This document shows, piece by piece, positions 8,942-15,719 of a DNA stretch of 64,000 nucleotides. The notes under the pieces were generated by a model. It saw nothing but the letters and a program-made list of their open reading frames with translations. It had not been told where the DNA came from and did no database searches. Both the position numbers and the translations under genes were made by a program. This DNA comes from JBNAGF01 sp049801055. GTDB lineage: Bacteria; Pseudomonadota; Alphaproteobacteria; Rhodobacterales; Rhodobacteraceae. Where the stretch lies: assembly GCF_049801055.1 (NCBI RefSeq), contig NZ_JBNAGF010000008.1, positions 124,001 to 188,000 on the forward strand. The letters are read 5' to 3'. Each line of letters starts with the position of its first letter. The stretch's first letter is position 1.

Positions 8942-9286
8942 ATGGTCGATGACCATCTGCTTTTCAATCAGCGCGTCAACCGACTGACGCGAAAGCATCG
9001 CGCAATGGCGCGTGGATACAAGGCGCAAATGCAGCCCGACGGGCTGATCGTCATGAAGCCCAGAGGACGTCGCGCAGGAATCTCGCTTCGTCCGATCCTG
9101 TATGCCATCGCGATGCTGCTGTTGTTCAAGGGGTTCCTTGTCGCGCATCTCGGAGTTCCGGGATACAGCGATCGGCTCGCGCGTTTGGAGGAAGGCACTG
9201 CCGTTGAAAAGGCAGGTGCTTGGGCAATGCAGATTGATCCTGTGACGCAATTGATCGCGGACCAGATCTATCCCTATCTTCACTGA
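8942..9286 (+). CDS. small conserved membrane protein of unknown function
   Basis: A 114-aa protein I do not recognise by name. It has a basic cytosolic N-terminus (QRVNRLTRKHRAMARG), one transmembrane segment at about 46-64 (ILYAIAMLLLFKGFLVAHLG), and an acidic exported C-terminal half that reads like a short helical tail ending in YPYLH. The ATG at 8942 was chosen over an upstream one at 8903 because GGAGG ends 6 bases before it. Codon use matches the neighbours, so it looks like a real core gene. A weak terminator-like hairpin follows at 9311. Function unknown. Confidence 0.7.
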   Translation: MVDDHLLFNQRVNRLTRKHRAMARGYKAQMQPDGLIVMKPRGRRAGISLRPILYAIAMLLLFKGFLVAHLGVPGYSDRLARLEEGTAVEKAGAWAMQIDPVTQLIADQIYPYLH

Positions 9287-9310
9287 ACAAGCCGCTGAAG
9301 CGGACATACT

Positions 9311-9333
9311 GGCGCCCGCTTCGGGTGCCTCTT
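9311..9333 (+). terminator. weak terminator-like hairpin after the small membrane protein
   Basis: Arms GGCGCCCG (9311-9318) and CGGGTGCC (9322-9329) pair over 8 bp with one G-U and a CTT loop, followed only by TCTT. It lies 24 bases past the stop at 9286. The short U-tract makes this uncertain. Confidence 0.4.
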
Positions 9334-9402
9334 GCATTGATGTCGCCGGGCGTGGCAGATCCGCATTGAGAACTGGGGGCAGTCTTGTCTTGTGCACCTG
9401 TT

Positions 9403-9438
9403 CAAAAAAAAAGCGCCGCAGCTTTTTAGCGCGGCGCT
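9403..9438 (-). terminator. strong rho-independent terminator of the DUF1127 gene
   Basis: Arms 9412-9419 and 9431-9438 form a perfect 8-bp stem (AGCGCCGC / GCGGCGCT). On the minus strand the stem runs into about nine consecutive T. It lies 27 bases past the DUF1127 stop. Read on the plus strand it could also stop transcripts from the upstream gene, with a weaker CTCTTTTC tail. Confidence 0.88.
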
Positions 9439-9465
9439 CTTTTCACTCTCCCGGCTAAAAGGAGA

Positions 9466-9684
9466 TCAGTAGTGGACCTTGCCGGTCGCGACTGCGTCGA
9501 TATCACAACGGTTCAGACCGATATCTTCCAGTTCGCGGTCGGTCAGTGCGCTCAGCGCCTTGCGTGTAACGCGTGCGTCATTCCAGTTAACGACAGTGCC
9601 GAAAAACACCGAGGCTTTTTCGGCGATACGGCCGACGAGGCCGTGCGAGCCGTAGGTGGTGCGGGTGGTGTCAAATGCAGCCAT
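9466..9684 (-). CDS. DUF1127 domain small protein
   Basis: A 72-aa basic protein. The C-terminal half carries the DUF1127 (YjiS-like) signature: a WNDARVTRKALSALTDREL helix followed by EDIGLNRCDIDAVA. The N-terminal 30 residues are the variable lead typical of Rhodobacterales members. In Rhodobacter sphaeroides a DUF1127 protein (CcaF1) binds RNA and affects small-RNA processing; whether this paralogue does so is inference. The ATG at 9684 has GAAGGACAAGG just upstream. It is a stand-alone gene with a strong terminator, and its upstream region carries two copies of a 13-base repeat. No CCUCCUCCC-type sRNA motif was seen between its stop and the terminator. Confidence 0.88.
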   Translation of the reverse strand: MAAFDTTRTTYGSHGLVGRIAEKASVFFGTVVNWNDARVTRKALSALTDRELEDIGLNRCDIDAVATGKVHY

Positions 9685-10018
9685 ATCCTTGTCCTTCAGG
9701 TTCTGGGGTTTTGATCATTTCGTTTCGATGAAGCGCAAATAGGAGGACATAATTCCTCCCGCAAGCCGCAGTTTTTGCATGTTCAGTATGCAGTTTTTGC
9801 ATAGCTGAATTGGTCGATATCGGCTTTGAAACAAACGTGATCGCGCGGTGTCGCAATTGAGATATTCTGCGCCGCAGCATGTCGCATTTCGACAATCCAG
9901 CGCTGTGTGAGGTGGAAATTGTTTCGATGGGATCACACCAACATCCTTGGAAAATGTTCGCGTTTCGTGCTAATTCTTCGAAAAAATATGAAACCGAGGT
10001 TTGGGCAGGGATTGAAAC
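9685..10018. other. divergent intergenic region between the DUF1127 gene and ruvC
   Basis: These 334 bases are AT-richer than the coding DNA and must hold the promoters of the DUF1127 gene (minus) and the ruv operon (plus). They contain the 13-base direct repeats described separately and an imperfect inverted repeat GGAGG...CCTCC at 9741-9759. No RNA gene or small coding frame with a credible ribosome-binding site was seen. Confidence 0.6.
9768..9802. promoter_or_regulatory. paired 13-base direct repeats (possible operator)
   Basis: GCAGTTTTTGCAT occurs at 9768-9780 and again at 9790-9802. The repeat period is 22 bases, about two helical turns. Each copy is itself an imperfect inverted repeat (GCA...TGC). 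Such spacing is typical of tandem binding sites for a dimeric regulator on one DNA face. The region lies 84-118 bases upstream of the DUF1127 start. The regulator is not known. Confidence 0.45.
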
Positions 10019-10516
10019 ATGCGGATTCTAGGCATCGATCCGGGTCTTAGAACCCTCGGATGGGGCGTGATCGAATCAAACGGATCGCGTCTGAGCCATG
10101 TTGCCAATGGGCTTTGCCGGTCCGATGGGGATGATCTGGGTGAGCGGCTATTGTCTCTGCACAACCAGATGGTCGAGGTGATCGACGCGTTCCGCCCGGA
10201 TCAGGCGGCCATCGAACAGACATTCGTGAACAAGGACGGGGCAGGGACTCTCAAGCTGGGTCAGGCGCGCGGCGTTGCCTTGCTGACACTGGCCAAGGCC
10301 GGTCTGCCGGTCGGAGAATATGCGCCGAACCGCGTCAAGAAGACGGTGGTGGGCGTCGGGCATGCCGAGAAAGAGCAGGTATTGCACATGGTCAAACTGC
10401 AATTGCCCGGCTGTCAGCCCAAAGGGCCAGATGCCGCCGATGCCTTGGCGATAGCGATCTGTCATGCCTATTATGGAAAGGCGCAGCAAACGCGCCTCAA
10501 GGAGGCGCGGGCATGA
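10019..10516 (+). CDS. ruvC: Holliday junction resolvase RuvC
   Basis: Homodimeric endonuclease that cuts four-way junctions left by recombination, working with the RuvAB motor. It is 165 aa. All four metal-binding acidic residues sit at the same numbers as in the E. coli enzyme: D7 (in ILGIDPG), E66, D138 and D141 (GPDAADALAIA). The ATG at 10019 follows GGCAGGGATTGAAAC. It is the first gene of the ruvC-ruvA-ruvB operon, overlapping ruvA by 4 bases (ATGA). Confidence 0.96.
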   Translation: MRILGIDPGLRTLGWGVIESNGSRLSHVANGLCRSDGDDLGERLLSLHNQMVEVIDAFRPDQAAIEQTFVNKDGAGTLKLGQARGVALLTLAKAGLPVGEYAPNRVKKTVVGVGHAEKEQVLHMVKLQLPGCQPKGPDAADALAIAICHAYYGKAQQTRLKEARA

Positions 10517-11187
10517 TCGGCAAGCTCTCAGGTAGGCTTGACTACAGAGCCGCGGATCACATCCTGATTGACGTGCGCGGCGTCGGGTACATTGTCTATT
10601 GTTCAGACCGGACTCTTGCGGCGCTTCCAGGGGTCGGAGAGTCAGTCTCTCTCTACACGGATCTTGTCGTGCGAGAGGACCTGATGCAGCTCTACGGGTT
10701 TCTCTCGCTGGTCGAAAAGGAATGGCACCGGTTGCTGTGTTCCGTTCAGGGCGTAGGTGCCAAGGTATCGCTGGCCATTCTTGGAACACTTGGTCCCGAT
10801 GGCGTCAGTCGTGCGGTCGCCTTGGGCGATTGGGCGTCCGTCAAGGCAGCCAAGGGTGTTGGTCCAAAAACAGCGCAGCGGGTGGTTCTGGATCTCAAGG
10901 ACAAGGCGCCCGGTGTCATGGCTATGGGCGGCACAATTGCCGACGCAATGGACGGGCCCCCGGTCGACGTGGTGGATGTGATCGAACCGGTGACGAAACC
11001 AGCCCCTGCAAAACCCCCGAAACGGGAGGCCGCCGCTCAGGCGGACGCTCTGTCGGCGCTGGGCAATCTTGGATACGCTCCCGGGGACGCGGCGGCTTCC
11101 GTTGCCGAGGCCGCCGGCGCAAACCCCGATGCGGACACATCGGGCCTGATCCGGGCCGCGCTGAAACTGTTGGCGCCCAAGGCTTGA
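10513..11187 (+). CDS. ruvA: Holliday junction branch migration protein RuvA
   Basis: Junction-binding tetramer that clamps the four-way DNA and recruits RuvB rings. It is 224 aa. Domain I is an OB-fold at about 1-63 (MIGKLSGRLDYRAADHILID). Domain II has the two helix-hairpin-helix motifs (LLCSVQGVGAKVSLAIL and KAAKGVGPKTAQRVVLDL). A proline- and lysine-rich linker (about 155-178) leads to the RuvB-binding domain III (DALSALGNLGYAPGDAAASV). The linker is somewhat long, which accounts for the length above the usual 200 aa. Its start overlaps ruvC, and ruvB begins 8 bases after its stop. Confidence 0.95.
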   Translation: MIGKLSGRLDYRAADHILIDVRGVGYIVYCSDRTLAALPGVGESVSLYTDLVVREDLMQLYGFLSLVEKEWHRLLCSVQGVGAKVSLAILGTLGPDGVSRAVALGDWASVKAAKGVGPKTAQRVVLDLKDKAPGVMAMGGTIADAMDGPPVDVVDVIEPVTKPAPAKPPKREAAAQADALSALGNLGYAPGDAAASVAEAAGANPDADTSGLIRAALKLLAPKA

Positions 11188-11195
11188 GGACCTGA

Positions 11196-12227
11196 ATGAT
11201 GATCGACGCCGACCCGACACTGCGCCCCGACCCGCTTCCCGAAGATCAAGGAGAAAACGACCGCGCCCTGCGTCCACAAAGCCTTGACGCCTTCATAGGA
11301 CAGGCCGAAGCGCGGGCCAATCTGCGGATCTTCGTTCAATCGGCGCGACAGCGTGGTGAAGCCATGGATCATACGCTGTTTCATGGCCCTCCGGGTCTTG
11401 GCAAGACGACACTGGCTCAGATCATGGCGCGGGAACTTGGGGTCAACTTTCGGATGACATCCGGTCCTGTATTGGCCAAGGCCGGAGACCTTGCCGCCAT
11501 TCTGACCAATCTGGAGGCACGGGATGTGCTGTTCATCGACGAGATTCATCGCCTGAACCCGGTGGTCGAAGAAGTTCTTTATCCGGCGATGGAGGATTTC
11601 GAACTGGATCTTGTGATCGGAGAAGGGCCTGCTGCGCGAACGGTTCGGATCGAGCTTCAGCCGTTTACCCTGGTCGGGGCCACGACCCGTATGGGGTTGC
11701 TGACCACACCGCTGCGCGACCGTTTCGGCATCCCGACGCGGCTGCAATTCTACACTGTCGACGAGTTGCATGAAATTGTAACCCGTAACGCACGCAAACT
11801 CGGCGCTCCGGCCGATGAAGAAGGAGCTCGTGAGATTGCTCGAAGGGCCAGAGGCACGCCACGCATCGCCGGGCGATTGCTCCGCAGGGTGGTGGATTTT
11901 GCCATTGTCGAAGGGGACGGTCGGATCAGCCGCGAACTGGCAGACAGTTCTCTGACTCGTCTGGGTGTGGATCACTTGGGGCTGGACAATGCCGACCGGC
12001 GTTATCTGCGCCTGATCGCCGAGAACTACTCTGGCGGACCGGTTGGGATCGAAACCCTTTCGGCGGCCCTTTCTGACAGCCGTGACGCTCTGGAGGAGGT
12101 GATCGAACCCTACCTGCTCCAGCAAGGCCTGATTCAGCGTACACCAAGGGGCAGGATGCTGGCGCAGAAAGCGTGGGACCATTTGGGAATGCCGATGCCG
12201 AAGCGACAAAGCGACCTGTTCAGCTGA
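11196..12227 (+). CDS. ruvB: Holliday junction branch migration helicase RuvB
   Basis: Hexameric AAA+ motor that pumps DNA through the RuvA-bound junction. It is 343 aa. Walker A is GPPGLGKT at 64-71 and Walker B is DEIH at 115-118. Sensor 1 sits in the TLVGATTRMG segment and the arginine finger in LRDRFG. A sensor 2 region (RGTPRIAGRLLRRV) precedes the C-terminal winged helix, which ends in TPRGRMLAQKAWDHLG. There are two adjacent ATG codons at 11196 and 11199, with CTTGAGGA placed correctly upstream. It closes the ruv operon. In several Rhodobacteraceae ybgC-tolQ follows ruvB closely; here the distance is nearly 3 kb. Confidence 0.96.
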   Translation: MMIDADPTLRPDPLPEDQGENDRALRPQSLDAFIGQAEARANLRIFVQSARQRGEAMDHTLFHGPPGLGKTTLAQIMARELGVNFRMTSGPVLAKAGDLAAILTNLEARDVLFIDEIHRLNPVVEEVLYPAMEDFELDLVIGEGPAARTVRIELQPFTLVGATTRMGLLTTPLRDRFGIPTRLQFYTVDELHEIVTRNARKLGAPADEEGAREIARRARGTPRIAGRLLRRVVDFAIVEGDGRISRELADSSLTRLGVDHLGLDNADRRYLRLIAENYSGGPVGIETLSAALSDSRDALEEVIEPYLLQQGLIQRTPRGRMLAQKAWDHLGMPMPKRQSDLFS

Positions 12228-12381
12228 ATTCCCATTTTGCTGTTTCCGGATCAAATCTAAGGCATTCGTTGGGACTGTTGACGAAACACACCATAACGGG
12301 GCGGTTTGGGAACCAATATGTTGTTATGTCGTCCGTGTGCTTGCTACAAATTTCCCGAGTTTTTCTTGAAAGGTGGTTTCC

Positions 12382-13005
12382 ATGACTCCGGAGCAAATTG
12401 AAGAATATTTCACCCGTTCTGAGAACGGCTTTGTCTTTGCGCGCTGGAGCCGTCCGATCGCGCCAGTTGCCTTTGGGGTGAAGGATGAAACGCTCGGGGT
12501 CATCAAAGGGGCCTTCGAAGCCGTTGCCCAGCTTGCCGGGCACAAGCTGGCAGACACCGACCCTGATACCGGCAGCAACTGCATGATCTTCTTTTTTCAG
12601 GAATGGGACGAGTTGCTGGAGGTGCCGGATCTGGACAAGGCCGTTCCAAACCTCGCGCAGCTTGTCGAGCGCGTGAAGGCGGCGAACGCAAATCAGTATC
12701 GCCTTTTCTCCTTCAATGAGGATGAAGGGATAAAATCCGCCTTCATTTTCCTGAAGATGGACGAGGCCCTGTCTTCTGTTCCCGCCGAAACAATGCTTTT
12801 GGGGCAGGCCGTGCAGGCGATACTGTTGTGGAAGGACAGTGCCTTCAATCAGGTTTCAGCTTTCGAAGAGAAAGATGGCCAAGCCGTTCTGCGTCATGAC
12901 ATTGCGACGTTGATCGCGGCCGCATACGATCCGACCTTGCCCGCAATGTCGCGCGACCCATCTCACGCGCTCAGACTGCATGCAAGGATCAGCAATCTGC
13001 AATGA
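12382..13005 (+). CDS. conserved protein of unknown function
   Basis: A 207-aa soluble, slightly acidic protein with no signal peptide or membrane segment. It resembles an unnamed family I associate with Rhodobacteraceae (N-terminus MTPEQIEEYFTRSENGF, then a central FFFQEWDELL), but I cannot give a function. The ATG at 12382 is preferred to an in-frame GTG at 12373 because GAAAGGTGG there serves as the Shine-Dalgarno. It lies 154 bases after ruvB with no terminator visible between, so it may be read from the ruv transcript. The stop overlaps a small palindrome (13004-13018). Confidence 0.75.
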   Translation: MTPEQIEEYFTRSENGFVFARWSRPIAPVAFGVKDETLGVIKGAFEAVAQLAGHKLADTDPDTGSNCMIFFFQEWDELLEVPDLDKAVPNLAQLVERVKAANANQYRLFSFNEDEGIKSAFIFLKMDEALSSVPAETMLLGQAVQAILLWKDSAFNQVSAFEEKDGQAVLRHDIATLIAAAYDPTLPAMSRDPSHALRLHARISNLQ

Positions 13006-13203
13006 TACCATAGGTATCCCGTACGCGTCTGTTATGGAGACCGTCAGTTCGTTTGCGGTCGTCCGTGGCTGTTAGCTGAGTTTTTGTTGATATCGCCCTT
13101 TCCCTGATTTGCCGTTGACACGCGTTCTTCGTGCAACGTCCATGACCATCGTTGGAAGCACGAGCGAGACGCTATCGGCCGGGGACAGAAAGGGGATAAG
13201 CGC
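13006..13203. other. non-coding stretch before the integrase remnant
   Basis: These 198 bases contain no coding frame I can support. They begin with the end of a 15-base palindrome (GATACC-ATA-GGTATC, 13004-13018) that overlaps the stop of the preceding gene. No tRNA 3' end, which would be the expected integration site for a P4-type integrase, is visible here. Confidence 0.5.
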
Positions 13204-13332
13204 ATGTTGACGGATTTGCAGATCCATTGCCTGAAACCCACTGCAAAGCACTGTCTGGTCGCGGTAGGGGGTGGCCTCTCCACCCGCTTTGAGCCAATGG
13301 TTGGAAGAACTGGATTGCCCGCAAGTCGGACC
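13204..13332 (+). pseudogene. N-terminal stub of a P4-type tyrosine integrase
   Basis: An ATG at 13204 with AAAGGGGA about 7 bases upstream opens a 42-codon frame. It starts MLTDLQIHCLKPTAKHC and reaches VAVGGGLSTRF before a stop. This matches the start of the arm-binding domain (DUF4102) of P4-like integrases, whose proteins begin with LTD..I..LKP..K and then a GGGL turn. The rest of such a protein, about 350 residues including the catalytic RHRY set, is missing. So this is a remnant of an integrase gene, not an active enzyme. The match is by pattern recognition and should be confirmed by a profile search. Confidence 0.55.
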
Positions 13333-13552
13333 TGACGCGCGGTCTCGGGAGTTGCGGGCCTTGCTGACCTTCTTCGAAACGGCCTCAATGGGCAAAGTCG
13401 GGCCATGCCGCTTATTCCTGAATGATGCGGTCAAAGCGCGAACTGCACCCGAACGGGACGTGCTTCAGCTGTGATCTTCGCAGGTGCAGCAATGCTATCG
13501 GCCAACAGACTTCAAGAACTGCTTCGTCAGTCCTGCAAGACTTGTCTTTGCA
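13333..13552. other. unassigned sequence between the integrase stub and the carbonic anhydrase gene
   Basis: These 220 bases hold several short open frames on both strands, none with a credible start site or recognisable product. Taken with the broken integrase upstream, they look like degraded mobile DNA. No terminator hairpin was seen downstream of the carbonic anhydrase gene. Confidence 0.4.
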
Positions 13553-14341
13553 TTACTTGATGGGAGACAGGAGGGCTTCGGACGTCACGATCTGGCGAAC
13601 CCCATGAGCATGGTTTTCCTCAAACACGTTGCTCTCGGCCCATTTATGCAAAGAGCTGACGTCTATCTGCGCACATTGAGGCCGTACGCTCCATGTACCT
13701 AGGTATGGGGAGCAGTTCTCTTCGGTGTAACTCGGACCGGTCGTCGAGCCTACGTAGACAATTGGTGTTCCAGTTGAATCAGGCAAGGCGTTGGGCTGGT
13801 GCAGTCCGTTCACAATGTTGCTGCCTGAACCATAAGTAAAAAGTGCAAAATCCAATGCGTTTGCGTCATTGATCACACTGAAAACCTGGGCTTCGACCCT
13901 TAGTTGCGGGTTGATGCAGCTTTCTGAAAAACACGATCCCAACGAATGCCCAGGCGCAACGTCGCATGTGGTAAACACCCAATGCACTTCAATAGTATCG
14001 CCGGTTGTAACCCCTTTGAGTGGTCCTTGCCCCTCAAAAGGATCCGCCAGTTGGGCCTCCGATAGGGACGAGCTGTCGTTGCACATCCATCCGCCATGTT
14101 CGCCCGCACCGCCTGACGTGGAAAAGCCGGGGCCTTTGTGTTCGGCATTCCTGTGCAGATGGATGTCGCACAAGTTCATCTGTGCAGCTTCCGGAGCCTT
14201 GGAGTAGATGGTTTTGTTGGCGCCGGAGCTCTCAGAAATGTCTCTTGGCGCTTGGGGCCCGAAGCCTGTGCAAATTCCTGATGCGAAAGCGGCACCGGCG
14301 GTAAGACATAATGTGGCGGTTGAAAAAGCAAAAAGTTTCAT
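13553..14341 (-). CDS. delta-class carbonic anhydrase, exported
   Basis: A 262-aa exported protein with a clear Sec signal peptide (MKLFAFSTATLCLTAGAAFA, residues 1-20). The mature part matches the delta carbonic anhydrase family, first known from diatoms and present in some marine bacteria; it hydrates CO2 to bicarbonate with zinc. Likely metal ligands are in MNLCDIHLHRNAEH (H61, H63, H68 nearby) and H120 of IEVHWVFTTC. Six mature-region cysteines (24, 58, 87, 126, 137, 142) fit a periplasmic disulfide-bonded protein. The C-terminal FEENHAHGVRQIV block is also typical. The ATG at 14341 has GAGGAAA upstream; 14 further in-frame residues would spoil the signal peptide. It lies on the strand opposite to ruv and tol, inside a scarred insertion. 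Confidence 0.83.
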   Translation of the reverse strand: MKLFAFSTATLCLTAGAAFASGICTGFGPQAPRDISESSGANKTIYSKAPEAAQMNLCDIHLHRNAEHKGPGFSTSGGAGEHGGWMCNDSSSLSEAQLADPFEGQGPLKGVTTGDTIEVHWVFTTCDVAPGHSLGSCFSESCINPQLRVEAQVFSVINDANALDFALFTYGSGSNIVNGLHQPNALPDSTGTPIVYVGSTTGPSYTEENCSPYLGTWSVRPQCAQIDVSSLHKWAESNVFEENHAHGVRQIVTSEALLSPIK

Positions 14342-14687
14342 GCGACGATTTCCTCGGTTTTTTACGGCCGAATACCTCAACATGTTGGCCGCTCATTTCG
14401 CTACAAGAAAGCCGGACCATCGGGATAATCGGCCACGTTTGAACTTTCCCTTATTCGTGGTGCTGAGTTCAAGTATACAGCAGCGACGCGCACTGAGCGA
14501 TAATTTCCCAAACTACGCAGTTTGCAACTATCGCACCGCTAGACCCAGCATTGAGATCAAACAGGACGTGTTCGATGCTCGCCTGCGGAAAGCCGTGCTC
14601 AATCGCCAAGAGTCGTTTGATGAACCGGTTGAGTTGCGAGCGTGCGATTTGCGACTTCAGCAACTCGCAGAAATGTCCGCGACCCGG
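14342..14687. other. unassigned sequence upstream of the carbonic anhydrase gene
   Basis: This stretch must contain the carbonic anhydrase promoter. A minus-strand frame at 14469-14663 (64 codons, starting MLKSQIARSQLNRFIKRLL) has protein-like composition but matches nothing I know and has no clear ribosome-binding site. It may be a gene fragment. Nothing else can be supported. Confidence 0.4.
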
Positions 14688-15080
14688 TCATTCGTTGGAT
14701 TTTCGCTGCCAAGGCAAAGCGAAAATCAGAATTACTTTGACCAGACCTTTAATTGGCTTTCTTTGCGCCAAGCTTGCCAAAAAATAGGTCATACCTGCAT
14801 TGGCCTGATGCTCAATCGCGATCAAGCCGTGATAGCTGTGCGAGGCGATCACGCGCCGTGCGGTGTCACCGGGGCAGAGTTGGCTTTTGCCGATGAACGG
14901 CAAGTTCCCTTGCGCGTCAATACGATTGGTGTAGGCGACGGTCATGTTGTTTTCCAAGTCTCGGGATGGAACGGTGAATTCATCGACCCAAGGGTCCAGA
15001 GACATGAGCGCCGCCGGAACGAGCACCGCTTGCGCGCCGAGGCGGGCGGCAACGAATCGGCTGCATCCAATGGTGCCCAT
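14688..15080 (-). pseudogene. C-terminal fragment of a carbon-nitrogen hydrolase (nitrilase superfamily)
   Basis: A 130-codon minus-strand frame resembles the C-terminal third of nitrilase-superfamily enzymes. It shows a LGAQAVLVPAAL strand, then RDLENNMTVAYTNRI, where the family has an R-x-x-ENQxxVxxxNR pattern, then LPFIGKSQL, like the family's GxS strand. The catalytic cysteine strand is broken (only GTIGCSRF remains), and the Glu and Lys of the triad, which lie further N-terminal, are absent. No start region or upstream domain is found before ybgC. It is therefore a truncated, inactive remnant, part of the disturbed region between ruvB and ybgC. Confidence 0.5.
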
Positions 15081-15216
15081 TTGCCCGTCTTGTCTTTCCT
15101 CTCTGAGAGTGCGCTATTTGTGGTAGCGCGGGTGTGACCTGAATAATGCGTGCTCGCCCCAGCAAGTCGACTTGTCGCGGGCATCATGGGTGAGGGTGCT
15201 ACTGAAGGGTAAAAGA

Positions 15217-15609
15217 TTGCAAAGACAAACACATGAGTACCCTATCAGGGTCTACTACGAAGACACTGACATGGGCGGGATCGTCTATCACGCCAACTAC
15301 CTGCGATACATTGAGCGGGCGCGTTCGGACTGGGTGCGCCAGCTTGGCAATGATCAGAACGCGATGCGCGAAGCAGGCATCGTCTGGGTCGTGCGCAAGA
15401 TCGAGGCAGAATTTCTTTCCACCGCAAAGTTCGAAGACCAGCTGATGGTAGAAACTGAGATGCTGTCGGTTTCGGGCGCGCGTCTGACAATGGGGCAGGT
15501 GGTGCGTCGCGACGACACCGAGGTATTCAGGGCAACGGTCACTGCCGTTTGCATGAATTCTGCAGGAAAGCCGGTTCGTCTTCCGGCAGAGATTCGCGCA
15601 TTGCTGTAA
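15217..15609 (+). CDS. ybgC: Tol-Pal system acyl-CoA thioesterase
   Basis: Hotdog-fold thioesterase, the usual first gene of tol-pal clusters. It hydrolyses acyl-CoA thioesters and is linked to envelope phospholipid metabolism. The family motif YYEDTDMGGIVYHANYL is complete, with catalytic D18 and H25. No ATG lies before the domain. I chose TTG at 15217 because GAAGGG ends 7 bases upstream and it gives 130 aa, near the family norm; in-frame TTG 15172 or GTG 15190/15196 are alternatives. The unusual start and the gene remnant just upstream suggest that the original 5' leader was replaced. tolQ follows after 110 bases. Confidence 0.9.
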   Translation: MQRQTHEYPIRVYYEDTDMGGIVYHANYLRYIERARSDWVRQLGNDQNAMREAGIVWVVRKIEAEFLSTAKFEDQLMVETEMLSVSGARLTMGQVVRRDDTEVFRATVTAVCMNSAGKPVRLPAEIRALL

Positions 15610-15719
15610 TAATTTCCCTGCCATGGGTGGATATGTTGGCAATCTCTTACGATCTGCGTTAGCGTTTGGCCATTCAAGGCCGGAGTGAACACGGCCGTAA
15701 CAGGCAAAAGAGCAGGTAG

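Noticed and set aside
11037..12254. 405-codon minus-strand open frame opposite ruvA and ruvB
   Set aside because: Antisense shadow of two core genes with all motifs on the plus strand.
13004..13018. Palindrome GATACC-ATA-GGTATC as an attachment site or terminator
   Set aside because: Only 6-bp arms, no U-tract, and no second copy at the other end of the insertion; kept as a note only.
14208..15137. Long plus-strand open frame of 309 codons across the carbonic anhydrase 5' end and the nitrilase fragment
   Set aside because: It overlaps a well-supported gene on the other strand, has no ribosome-binding site and no recognisable domain; it looks like a chance frame.
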